A stretch of 64,000 bases of DNA from Vitreoscilla filiformis (GTDB lineage: Bacteria; Pseudomonadota; Gammaproteobacteria; Burkholderiales; Burkholderiaceae_C). Every line of letters begins with the position of its first letter. Within the stretch, counting starts at the first letter, position 1. Under the pieces are notes generated by a model. That model saw only the letters and a program-made list of their open reading frames with translations, made no database searches and was not told the DNA's origin. A program made the translations under genes and the position numbers. Below are positions 8,504 to 15,449 of the stretch, one piece after another. The stretch covers positions 1,860,001 to 1,924,000 of the forward strand of contig NZ_CP022423.1 in assembly GCF_002222655.1 (NCBI RefSeq). Reading direction: 5' to 3'.

Positions 8504-8811
8504 CTTGCCACCTCCACCCCACCGAACTGGCGCTGCTGCGCGCCCTATTGGCGCAGCACTTGCCCGGTTGCGAAGTTCGGCTGTTCGGCTCGCGTGTGGT
8601 GGGATAGCCGGGCAGCCGAGGCGTCAAACCCCATTCCGATGTGGATCTCGCCGTGAGCGGAGCGCCTTCCGATCTCGCCTTGGCCGAACTGCGCGCCGAT
8701 CTGGAAGAAAGCGACCTCCCCTGGCGCGTCGATGTGTGCCTGCTGGACGCCTTGCCGCCCGCCCTGCGCGAGCAAGTGCGCACCCATGGCGCCGTGTTGC
8801 TCCCGTTTTGA
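8500..8811 (+). pseudogene. MNT-type minimal nucleotidyltransferase interrupted by a TAG codon
   Basis: Reading from the ATG that overlaps the HEPN stop, the frame encodes an MNT domain: CEVRLFGSRVVG, then TAG at 8605-8607 (codon 36), then PGSRGVKPHSDVDLAV and a normal C-terminus to TGA at 8811. The active-site GSR and DVD are both present. The spacing between GS and DxD is 15 residues instead of the canonical 10, so a small insertion of about 15 bases carrying the stop is likely. A protein restarted downstream would lack GSR. Read-through or a sequencing error remain possible. It is probably the inactivated antitoxin or modifier of the upstream HEPN protein. Confidence 0.75.
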
Positions 8812-8889
8812 TGTGGTGCGGTTGGCGCAAAAATGGCGCGAATCCACCGAATCGCGCCAAAACCCGGCCCATTACCGCCCTTCGACCCC

Positions 8890-9504
8890 ATGCCCCCCGT
8901 CCTCTACCTCGCCTCCCAAAGCCCCCGCCGCCGCCAGCTCCTCACCCAAATCGGCGTGACGCCCGAGCTGCTCCTGCCTGACGCCGACGAAGACGCCGAA
9001 GCCCTCGAAACCGAACGCGCAGGCGAGGCCCCGCGTGCCTACGTCGAGCGCGTCACCCTCAACAAACTGACGGCGGCCTGCGCCCGGCTGGCCCGGCGCG
9101 GCTGGCCCGTGGCCCCGGTGCTGTGTTCCGATACCACCGTGGCCCTCGGTTCGCGCATCCTCGGCAAACCCACCGACGAGGCCGACGCCCTGGCCACGCT
9201 GCGCCAACTTTCCGGCCACACCCACGCCGTGCTGACCGCCGTCGCCGTGGCCGTGCCAGCGGCAGCGGGGTGGCAACAACGCTTGGCCGTGAGCGTCTCC
9301 CACGTCCGTTTCGCCGAGCTGCCGGACGACGTGCTGCGCGCCTACGTCGCCAGCGGGGAGCCGTTTGGCAAGGCCGGCGCCTACGCCATCCAGAGTTCCC
9401 TGGCCGGCTGGATCCCTCAGATCGAAGGAAGTTACTCCGGTATCATGGGTTTGCCCCTCTACGAGACAACCCAGTTGCTGCGCGACCTTGGCGTGCATCC
9501 CTGA
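8890..9504 (+). CDS. maf: Maf-family nucleotide pyrophosphatase
   Basis: This 204-residue house-cleaning enzyme hydrolyses non-canonical or excess nucleoside triphosphates (dTTP/UTP in the YhdE type) to monophosphates. Family motifs are LYLASQSPRRRQLL at the N-terminus, CSDTTVALGSRILGKP, ATLRQLSGHTHAVLTAV and the C-terminal GSYSGIMGLPL. The start at 8890 is chosen because MPPVLYLASQSP begins exactly where the fold does. Upstream in-frame codons add an unlikely basic leader. It lies 44 bp before rng, its usual partner, and marks the right border of the accessory island. Confidence 0.95.
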   Translation: MPPVLYLASQSPRRRQLLTQIGVTPELLLPDADEDAEALETERAGEAPRAYVERVTLNKLTAACARLARRGWPVAPVLCSDTTVALGSRILGKPTDEADALATLRQLSGHTHAVLTAVAVAVPAAAGWQQRLAVSVSHVRFAELPDDVLRAYVASGEPFGKAGAYAIQSSLAGWIPQIEGSYSGIMGLPLYETTQLLRDLGVHP

Positions 9505-9547
9505 CCGCACCCCCAACGCGGCGCCAGATCTGGGGAGGAAAACCCCC

Positions 9548-11020
9548 ATGCACGACATCCTGATCAACTGGGCTCCCCAAGAGACCCGGGTCGCCATCAT
9601 CGAGAACGGCGCCGTGCAGGAACTGCACATCGAACGCGCCCTGGAGCGTGGCCTGGTCGGCAACGTTTATCTGGGCAAGGTGGCCCGCGTCCTGCCCGGC
9701 ATGCAAAGCGCCTTCATCGACATCGGCTTGGAGCGCGCCGCTTTCCTGCACGTCGCGGATTTGCACACCGCCCACCCGCCCCATCGCGGTGACGGCGGCT
9801 CTCCCGTGCCCATCGAACGCCAGGTGTTTGAAGGCCAGCACCTCATGGTGCAGGTCGTCAAAGATCCCATTGGCACCAAGGGTGCGCGGCTGTCCACCCA
9901 AATCAGCGTGGCCGGGCGCATGCTGGTGTTTTTGCCGCAAGACAACCACATCGGCATCTCGCAAAAAATCGGCTCGGCCGAAACCCGCGAACAACTGCGC
10001 GCCCGCATGACCGCTTTGGTCGGCAAACCTGAAGACGGCGGCGGGGGCGGGTTCATCCTGCGCACCAACGCCGAAGAAGCCACCGACGCCGAATTGGCCG
10101 ACGACATCGCCTACCTGCGCAAAGCCTGGGCCCGCATCCGCCACGCCGCCACGACGCGCCCCGCCGGCAGCCTGCTCTACCAAGACCTGAGCTTGGCCGA
10201 GCGCGTGCTGCGCGATTTGGTGAACGAACAAACCCAATCGATCCGCATCGACTCGCGCTTGCAGTTCGAGCGCCTCAAAGCCTTCGGCGAAGCCTACACA
10301 CCGACGGCGGTGGCACGTTTGCAGCACTACCGGGGCGAACGGCCGATTTTTGATTTGTACAACGTCGATGAAGAAATCGGCCGGGCGCTGGCGCGGCGGG
10401 TCGATCTCAAATCTGGCGGTTACCTCATCGTCGATCAAACCGAGGCGTTGACCACCATCGACGTCAACACCGGCGGCTTCGTCGGGGCGCGCAACTTCGA
10501 CGAAACCATCTTCAAAACCAATTTGGAGGCGGCGCTGGCCATCGCTCGGCAACTGCGCTTGCGCAACCTGGGCGGCATCATCATCGTGGACTTCATCGAC
10601 ATGCTGCGCGATGACCATCGCCACGCCGTGTTGCACGAATTCCGCAAGCAGTTGGCCAAAGATCGCACCAAAACCACGGTCAGCGGCTTCACCCAACTCG
10701 GTTTGGTGGAGATGACGCGCAAGCGCACCCGCGAATCCCTGGCGCACCAGCTCTGCCAACCCTGCCCGATTTGCGAGGGGCGCGGCCAAGTCAAAACTGC
10801 GCGCACCATTTGCTACGACATCCTGCGGGAAATCCTGCGCGAAGCGCGCCAGTTTGACCCGAAGGAGTTCCGGGTGCTGGCCAGTGCCAGCGTCGTCGAA
10901 ATGCTGCTCGATGAAGAAAGCGCGCACCTGGCGGATTTGTCCGCGTTCATCGGCAAGCCCATCTCGCTCACCGCCGAGCCCGGCATGCGCCCCGAGCAGT
11001 ACGACATTGTGTTGATGTAA
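9548..11020 (+). CDS. rng: ribonuclease G
   Basis: RNase G (490 residues) is an endoribonuclease of the RNase E family that trims the 16S rRNA 5' end and cleaves mRNAs. It starts MHDILINWAPQETRVAI at 9548, with GGGAGG 10 nt upstream. The S1 RNA-binding segment follows (NVYLGKVARVLPGMQSAFIDIG). The catalytic DNase-I-like part shows DVNTGGFVG and IVDFIDM, and the zinc-link cysteines appear in CQPCPICEGRG. It lacks the long disordered C-terminal scaffold of RNase E, which fits RNase G. Confidence 0.96.
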   Translation: MHDILINWAPQETRVAIIENGAVQELHIERALERGLVGNVYLGKVARVLPGMQSAFIDIGLERAAFLHVADLHTAHPPHRGDGGSPVPIERQVFEGQHLMVQVVKDPIGTKGARLSTQISVAGRMLVFLPQDNHIGISQKIGSAETREQLRARMTALVGKPEDGGGGGFILRTNAEEATDAELADDIAYLRKAWARIRHAATTRPAGSLLYQDLSLAERVLRDLVNEQTQSIRIDSRLQFERLKAFGEAYTPTAVARLQHYRGERPIFDLYNVDEEIGRALARRVDLKSGGYLIVDQTEALTTIDVNTGGFVGARNFDETIFKTNLEAALAIARQLRLRNLGGIIIVDFIDMLRDDHRHAVLHEFRKQLAKDRTKTTVSGFTQLGLVEMTRKRTRESLAHQLCQPCPICEGRGQVKTARTICYDILREILREARQFDPKEFRVLASASVVEMLLDEESAHLADLSAFIGKPISLTAEPGMRPEQYDIVLM

Positions 11021-11179
11021 GGTTCCCCCTGCGGCGTACCCCATGAGCGGGGCGTCCCCAGGGGATCAGCGGATGTGGTGCCCTGCCTACAATGGCCGCC
11101 ATGTCCATCGCGCCCCGATGCTTGGTTGGCCGGGAGGTTGGCCGAGGCGGTGCGCTGTCTTTGCACGAGTCTTCTGTCT

Positions 11180-12460
11180 ATGCTGAATCGACGTCACTGC
11201 TTGAGCACCCTGGCGATCTTGGCGGGCGCGGCCGGTGGGCCGGCGCAAGCGCAGTTCCGGGTCGAGATCGCCGGTATCGGCGGCACCCAACTGCCGATCA
11301 CCTTGGCGAAATTCCGGGATGAAGGCCCGCAAACGGCATTGTTCACCCCGATCATCCGCGCCGATCTGGAACGCAGCGGGCGTTTCCGTTTCGTTGAGCC
11401 CTCCCCGGTGGCGGACGAAACCATCTCCCCCGCCTACGACGCCCTGCGCGCCAAAGGCAGCGACGCGCTGGTGGCAGGCTCCGTGCGTCAGAGCGCCGAT
11501 GGCCGCCTGGTGGTCAACTTCAAACTCTGGGATGTGGTGGCTGGGCAAGAAAAGCTCGGGCAAAGCATCACCGTCGCCGCGCCAGACGCCCGCCGTGCCG
11601 CCCACCGCATCGCCGATGTGCTGTACGAATTCCTGACGGGGGACAAAGGCGTCTACTCAACCCAAGTGGCCTACATCACGCGCAGCGCGGGCCGCTACGA
11701 ACTGCGCCTGGCCGATGCCGACGGCGAGAACTCGCAGCTCGTGCTCAGTAGCGCCAGCCCGTTGATTTCGCCCGCTTGGTCGCCCAGCGGTGAAGAGCTG
11801 GCCTACGTCTCGTTCGAAACCGGCAAAGCCGTGGTGTGGGTGCAAAACCTGCGCAACGGGCAGCGGCGCCAATTGGCCAACTTCCGGGGCTCCAACAGTG
11901 CGCCTGCGTGGTCGCCCAACGGCCAAGAGTTGGCCATGACGCTGTCACGCGATGGGGTGTCGCAGGTGTATGTGATGTCGCGTGCAGGTGGCAATCCGCG
12001 TCGGGTCACCAACAGCGGCTCGATCGACACCGAAGCCGCCTACAGCCCCGATGGCCGCATGATTTACTTCGTCAGCGATCGAGGCGGTTCGCCGCAGATT
12101 TACCGCGTCTCCAGCGCTGGGGGGGACGCCGAGCGCATCACCTTCGATGGCAATTACAACATCAGCCCGGCCATCAGCCCCGATGGCCGCACGATGGCCT
12201 ACGTCAAGCGCCAGTCGGGCCAACAATTCACCGTGATGACCATGGATCTGGCCAGCGGCTCGATCCAGAACATCAGTGACACCACCGACGACGAAAGCCC
12301 CAGCTTCGCGCCCAACGGCAAATTCTTGGTGTACGCCACACGTTACCAAGGCCGCGAGGTGCTCATGACGGCCACACTGGATGGCAAGGTCAAAGCACGT
12401 TTGGTCACCGCCACGGGCGTGGACATCCGCGAACCGGTCTGGGGGCCGTTCCTGCGCTGA
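11180..12460 (+). CDS. tolB: Tol-Pal system periplasmic beta-propeller TolB
   Basis: TolB is the periplasmic hub of the Tol-Pal machine, binding Pal and the TolA/TolQR energising complex during outer-membrane constriction. The 426-residue protein has a signal peptide (MLNRRHCLSTLAILAG ... AQA), an N-terminal alpha/beta domain, and a C-terminal six-bladed propeller seen as repeats such as ISPAWSPSGEELAYVSF, APAWSPNGQELAMTLS and AAYSPDGRMIYFVSD. The start at 11180 opens the signal peptide. A TACAAT -10-like box at 11090 suggests a leader of about 80 nt. tolQRA are not adjacent, unlike in many relatives. Confidence 0.96.
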   Translation: MLNRRHCLSTLAILAGAAGGPAQAQFRVEIAGIGGTQLPITLAKFRDEGPQTALFTPIIRADLERSGRFRFVEPSPVADETISPAYDALRAKGSDALVAGSVRQSADGRLVVNFKLWDVVAGQEKLGQSITVAAPDARRAAHRIADVLYEFLTGDKGVYSTQVAYITRSAGRYELRLADADGENSQLVLSSASPLISPAWSPSGEELAYVSFETGKAVVWVQNLRNGQRRQLANFRGSNSAPAWSPNGQELAMTLSRDGVSQVYVMSRAGGNPRRVTNSGSIDTEAAYSPDGRMIYFVSDRGGSPQIYRVSSAGGDAERITFDGNYNISPAISPDGRTMAYVKRQSGQQFTVMTMDLASGSIQNISDTTDDESPSFAPNGKFLVYATRYQGREVLMTATLDGKVKARLVTATGVDIREPVWGPFLR

Positions 12461-12495
12461 CCGATTCGGTGGCTTTTCACAGGAGGAAGGGATCA

Positions 12496-13107
12496 ATGAA
12501 AAAACTTCAGGTTTGGCGAGCCGGGTGGGCGATCGTGGCTGTGACCGCCGCCTTGGCAGGCTGCGCCACCCGCGTGCCTTTGGATGTGGAAGCACCTTTG
12601 GAGGTGCGCACCGTGCAGGGCGAACTGCTGCCCTCCGATCTCCAAGCGGCGCCCTCGGACCCCCTGGGATCGGCCATCGCCAGTTTGGCCCCGGTGACGC
12701 GGCCCCCCCGCACCCACCCAGACCACGCCGCCACCGACGCGGTGGCGGCCAATGAGCAAGCGGCAGCGGCGGTGTCCGGCAACAAGGTTTACTTCGATTT
12801 CGACAGCTTCGACATCCGAGACGAGTTCCGGCCCCTGATTGGGCGTTATGCCGGCCAGATGCTGGCGTCCACCAAGCGTGTCCTGGTGGTCGAAGGGTAT
12901 GCCGACGAACGCGGCAGCCGCGAGTACAACCTAGCGCTGGGGCAGAAGCGCGCTGGCGCAGTGCTCCAAGCCCTGCAAGCCCAAGGCGTCCCCCGACAGC
13001 GCATGGAGGCCATCAGTTGGGGAGAAGAGCGTCCAGCCGACCCGGGGCACAACGAAGTGGCTTGGGCCCGCAATCGCCGTGCTGAATTGAAAATGAGGAG
13101 CCGTTGA
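12496..13107 (+). CDS. pal: peptidoglycan-associated lipoprotein
   Basis: Pal anchors the outer membrane to peptidoglycan and to TolB. The 203-residue precursor has a lipobox LAGC with the lipidated Cys at 23, a Pro/Ala-rich linker, and an OmpA-like peptidoglycan-binding domain (KVYFDFDSFDI, VEGYADERGSREYNLALGQKRA, RMEAISWGEERP, NRRAELKM). The start at 12496 has a strong AGGAGGAAGG ribosome-binding site. It follows tolB by 35 bp and cpoB begins 1 bp after its stop. Confidence 0.97.
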   Translation: MKKLQVWRAGWAIVAVTAALAGCATRVPLDVEAPLEVRTVQGELLPSDLQAAPSDPLGSAIASLAPVTRPPRTHPDHAATDAVAANEQAAAAVSGNKVYFDFDSFDIRDEFRPLIGRYAGQMLASTKRVLVVEGYADERGSREYNLALGQKRAGAVLQALQAQGVPRQRMEAISWGEERPADPGHNEVAWARNRRAELKMRSR

Positions 13108-13108
13108 G

Positions 13109-13894
13109 ATGGGGCTGCAACCGCGTTTGAAAACTTGGCCTCCCGCATCGCGTTGGTGGGTGGGGGTGCTTTTGGCAGGTTGGGTGCAGATCAGCCATGC
13201 CGCTGGTTTGTTCGAGGATGAAGACGCCCGCCGGGCCATCCTCGACTTGCGTGGCCAGCTTGCCCAAGCCATGGCAGTACTGAAGCAGCAAGGTGAGCAA
13301 ATCCAGCAGTTGCAGCGCAACCAACTGGCGGTGGCCAATGAGCTGGAGGGCATCCGCGTTGACAACGCCCGCCTGCGCGGCGACAACGAAAAGCTGCTGC
13401 GCAAGGTGGCCGAGGTCGAGCAAAAAATCAAGGCCAGCTCGCAGGAAGTCGATGAGCGCGTGCGCAAACTCGAACCGGGCGTTGAAACGGTCGATGGCAA
13501 GCGCTTCAAGGTGGATGCCGACGAGCGGCGGGCCTACGAAGATGCCATGAGCGGCCTGCGTGCGGGAGACTATGACAAAGCGACCAACGACCTGGGCAAC
13601 TTCCTCAAGCGTTACCCGACCAGTGGTTATGCCGATTCGGTGCGCTACTGGTTGGCCAGTGCGCAGTACGGTCGGCGCGACTACCGCAGTGCCACGACCA
13701 CATTCCGCGCCTTCCTGACTTCGGCCGATGCGGATCATCCGCGTGCCCCGGAGGCGATGTTGGCCCTGGCCAACTGCTATGTGGAAACCAAAGACAGCAA
13801 GACGGCCAAACGGTTGCTGGAAGAGCTGATCAAGAAGTATCCGGAAGCCGAGGCTTCGATCGCAGCGCGTGAGCGTCTGGCGGTGTTGAAGTGA
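13109..13894 (+). CDS. cpoB: cell division coordinator CpoB (YbgF)
   Basis: CpoB is a periplasmic TPR protein that couples Tol-Pal constriction to septal peptidoglycan synthesis. The 261-residue precursor has a signal peptide ending HAAG, a coiled coil (about residues 35-115, repeated Q/E/L heptads such as QQGEQIQQLQRNQL) and C-terminal tetratricopeptide repeats (YEDAMSGLRAGDYDKATNDL, YWLASAQYGRRDYRSA, ALANCYVETKDSKTAKRLLEE). It begins immediately after pal, completing the tolB-pal-cpoB operon, and its stop overlaps tcdA. Confidence 0.95.
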   Translation: MGLQPRLKTWPPASRWWVGVLLAGWVQISHAAGLFEDEDARRAILDLRGQLAQAMAVLKQQGEQIQQLQRNQLAVANELEGIRVDNARLRGDNEKLLRKVAEVEQKIKASSQEVDERVRKLEPGVETVDGKRFKVDADERRAYEDAMSGLRAGDYDKATNDLGNFLKRYPTSGYADSVRYWLASAQYGRRDYRSATTTFRAFLTSADADHPRAPEAMLALANCYVETKDSKTAKRLLEELIKKYPEAEASIAARERLAVLK

Positions 13895-14682
13895 GTTGGG
13901 GCGAGGCCGTTGTGGAGGCCGTGGATACCCCCGATTTGGAGCGGCGCTTCGGAGGGTTGGCGCGTCTGTACGGTGCTCCGGCCTATGAGCGCCTGCGGCG
14001 GCTGAGGTTGGCCGTGGTGGGCGTGGGGGGGGTGGGTTCTTGGGCCGTCGAAGCGTTGGCCCGCTGTGGTGTGGCCGAGCTGGTGCTGATCGACTTGGAT
14101 CAGGTGGCCGAGTCCAACATCAACCGCCAAGTGCAAGCCCTGGGGGCGACCCTGGGGCAAGCCAAAGTGCAAGCGTTGCGCGAGCGCATCGCCGACATCC
14201 ACCCTGGCTGCCTTGTCCATGAAGTCGAAGACTTTGTGACGCCGGACAACTGGCCGGGCCTGCTGCCCATCGCGGTCGATGGGGTGATCGATGCGTGCGA
14301 CCAAGTACGTGCCAAAGCCGCTGTGGCTGCCTGGGCGCGGCGGGCGGGTGTCGCTTTGGTGTGTTGTGGTGCAGCCGGGGGCAAGCGCCAACCGCACCGC
14401 TTGGAAGTCGCTGATTTGGCCGAAGTGAGCCACGATCCGCTGTTGGCCAGTTTGCGCAGCCGTTTGCGGCGCGAGCACCAGGCGCCGCGCCAAGGACGCA
14501 TGGGCGTGGCCTGTGTGTTTTCGCGTGAGCCAGTGGCGCCCCCCGCAGGCGCGGCCACATGCGACACCGACGGCACACTCAACTGCCATGGGTATGGTTC
14601 GAGCGTTGTGGTCACGGCTGCTGTGGGCTTGGCGGCGGCGGCTGAGTTGATCGAACAGGTCTTACGTCGATCAAGCGATTGA
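13891..14682 (+). CDS. tcdA: tRNA threonylcarbamoyladenosine dehydratase
   Basis: TcdA (formerly CsdL/YgdL) is an E1-like enzyme that uses ATP to cyclise t6A-37 to ct6A in ANN-decoding tRNAs. The 263-residue protein shows the nucleotide loop AVVGVGGVGSWAVEALARCG, LVLIDLDQVAESNINRQVQA and the family segment VCCGAAGGKRQPHRL. The start is a GTG overlapping the cpoB stop (GTGA), which implies coupling. Three tRNA-Lys genes, whose products are natural t6A substrates, lie directly downstream; this may be coincidence. Confidence 0.93.
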   Translation: MSWGEAVVEAVDTPDLERRFGGLARLYGAPAYERLRRLRLAVVGVGGVGSWAVEALARCGVAELVLIDLDQVAESNINRQVQALGATLGQAKVQALRERIADIHPGCLVHEVEDFVTPDNWPGLLPIAVDGVIDACDQVRAKAAVAAWARRAGVALVCCGAAGGKRQPHRLEVADLAEVSHDPLLASLRSRLRREHQAPRQGRMGVACVFSREPVAPPAGAATCDTDGTLNCHGYGSSVVVTAAVGLAAAAELIEQVLRRSSD

Positions 14683-14697
14683 AAGCGTAAAAAAAGC

Positions 14698-14725
14698 TTG
14701 CGCTCAAAAACAACTGTGCCATAAT
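14698..14725 (+). promoter_or_regulatory. promoter of the tRNA-Lys array
   Basis: TTGCGC (14698-14703) and CATAAT (14720-14725) are separated by 16 bp and lie about 20 bp before the first tRNA. The spacing and position fit a sigma-70 stable-RNA promoter. Confidence 0.6.
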
Positions 14726-14744
14726 AGATGGCTCTGCCGCAGTC

Positions 14745-14820
14745 GGGTTGTTAGCTCAGTCGGTAGAGCAGCGGACTTTTAATCCGTTGGTCGCAGGTTC
14801 GAATCCTGCACAACCCACCA
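14745..14820 (+). tRNA. tRNA-Lys (anticodon TTT)
   Basis: This is a 76-nt cloverleaf with an encoded CCA. The acceptor GGGTTGT pairs with ACAACCC. The anticodon loop CTTTTAA gives TTT at 14778-14780, and the T-arm GCAGG-TTCGAAT-CCTGC is perfect. It is the first of three lysine tRNAs and differs from the other two mainly in the acceptor stem and anticodon. Confidence 0.97.
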
Positions 14821-14836
14821 AAACTTGACTGCGTGG

Positions 14837-14912
14837 GGGCTCTTAGCTCAGTTGGTAGAGCAGCGGACTCTTAATCCGTTGGTCGTAGGTTCGAATCCTA
14901 CAGGGCCCACCA
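14837..14912 (+). tRNA. tRNA-Lys (anticodon CTT), copy 1
   Basis: This is a 76-nt cloverleaf with encoded CCA. The acceptor GGGCTCT pairs with AGGGCCC (one G-T pair), and the anticodon CTT is at 14870-14872 in the loop CTCTTAA. It is identical to the third tRNA, at 14958-15033. Confidence 0.97.
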
Positions 14913-14915
14913 AAA

Positions 14916-14943
14916 TTTCCAAAAACAAGTTTTGTGCCATAAT
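14916..14943 (+). promoter_or_regulatory. possible internal promoter before the third tRNA-Lys
   Basis: TTTCCA (14916-14921) and CATAAT (14938-14943), 16 bp apart, lie 14 bp before the third tRNA. The string TGTGCCATAAT is shared with the first promoter (14715-14725), which suggests that a promoter-plus-tRNA unit was duplicated. Confidence 0.4.
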
Positions 14944-14957
14944 CAAGGCTTGTTTTC

Positions 14958-15033
14958 GGGCTCTTAGCTCAGTTGGTAGAGCAGCGGACTCTTAATCCGT
15001 TGGTCGTAGGTTCGAATCCTACAGGGCCCACCA
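14958..15033 (+). tRNA. tRNA-Lys (anticodon CTT), copy 2
   Basis: Identical in sequence to the tRNA at 14837-14912, including the CCA end, with anticodon CTT at 14991-14993. It is followed within 10 bp by an intrinsic terminator. Confidence 0.97.
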
Positions 15034-15040
15034 AATCATC

Positions 15041-15073
15041 AAGGACTCGCCACAAGCGAGTCCTTTTGTTTTT
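15041..15073 (+). terminator. intrinsic terminator of the tRNA-Lys array
   Basis: AAGGACTCGC (15041-15050) and GCGAGTCCTT (15056-15065) form a perfect 10-bp stem with a CACAA loop, followed by TTGTTTTT. Confidence 0.9.
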
Positions 15074-15086
15074 GTGTTGGCGAAAA

Positions 15087-15449
15087 ATGACCCTGACCCT
15101 CTACGGAATCCCGAACTGCACCACGGTCAAGCGGGCGCGTGCTTTTTTGGCAGAGCACACCGTAGCGCATGTGTTCCACGACCTGAAAAAACAGGGCCTC
15201 AGCGCGGCCCTGTTACAGCCTTGGGTTGAGCAATTGGGCTGGGAGCGCTTGGTCAATCGCCAGGGCACAACGTGGCGCCAACTCGATCCAGCACGGCAAG
15301 CGGCTGTGGTGGATGCTCCCAGCGCTGTCGAACAGTTGCTGGCCACGCCCAGTTTGATGCGCCGTCCGGTGGTGGTGTGGCCAGACGGGCATGTCAGCGT
15401 CGGGTTTGATGCGCTGACTTGGACAGAAACGCTCAAACGGTCGGTGTGA
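15087..15449 (+). CDS. ArsC/Spx/YffB-family thioredoxin-fold protein
   Basis: This 120-residue protein has the arsenate-reductase-like fold of the YffB/Spx subfamily. It starts MTLTLYGIPNCTTVKRARAFL, with one cysteine where true thioredoxins have CxxC, followed by DLKKQGLSAALLQPWVEQLGW, VNRQGTTWRQL and PSLMRRPVVVWPDG. YffB-type proteins are proposed glutathione-dependent thiol reductases; arsenate reduction is not established. The start at 15087 is the only one outside the tRNA. Its 3' end overlaps the convergent ppx end by 17 bp. Confidence 0.88.
   Translation: MTLTLYGIPNCTTVKRARAFLAEHTVAHVFHDLKKQGLSAALLQPWVEQLGWERLVNRQGTTWRQLDPARQAAVVDAPSAVEQLLATPSLMRRPVVVWPDGHVSVGFDALTWTETLKRSV

Noticed and set aside
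14973..15086. In-frame extension of the YffB-like gene into the third tRNA-Lys
   Set aside because: The reading frame crosses the tRNA and its terminator; the conserved protein starts at 15087.
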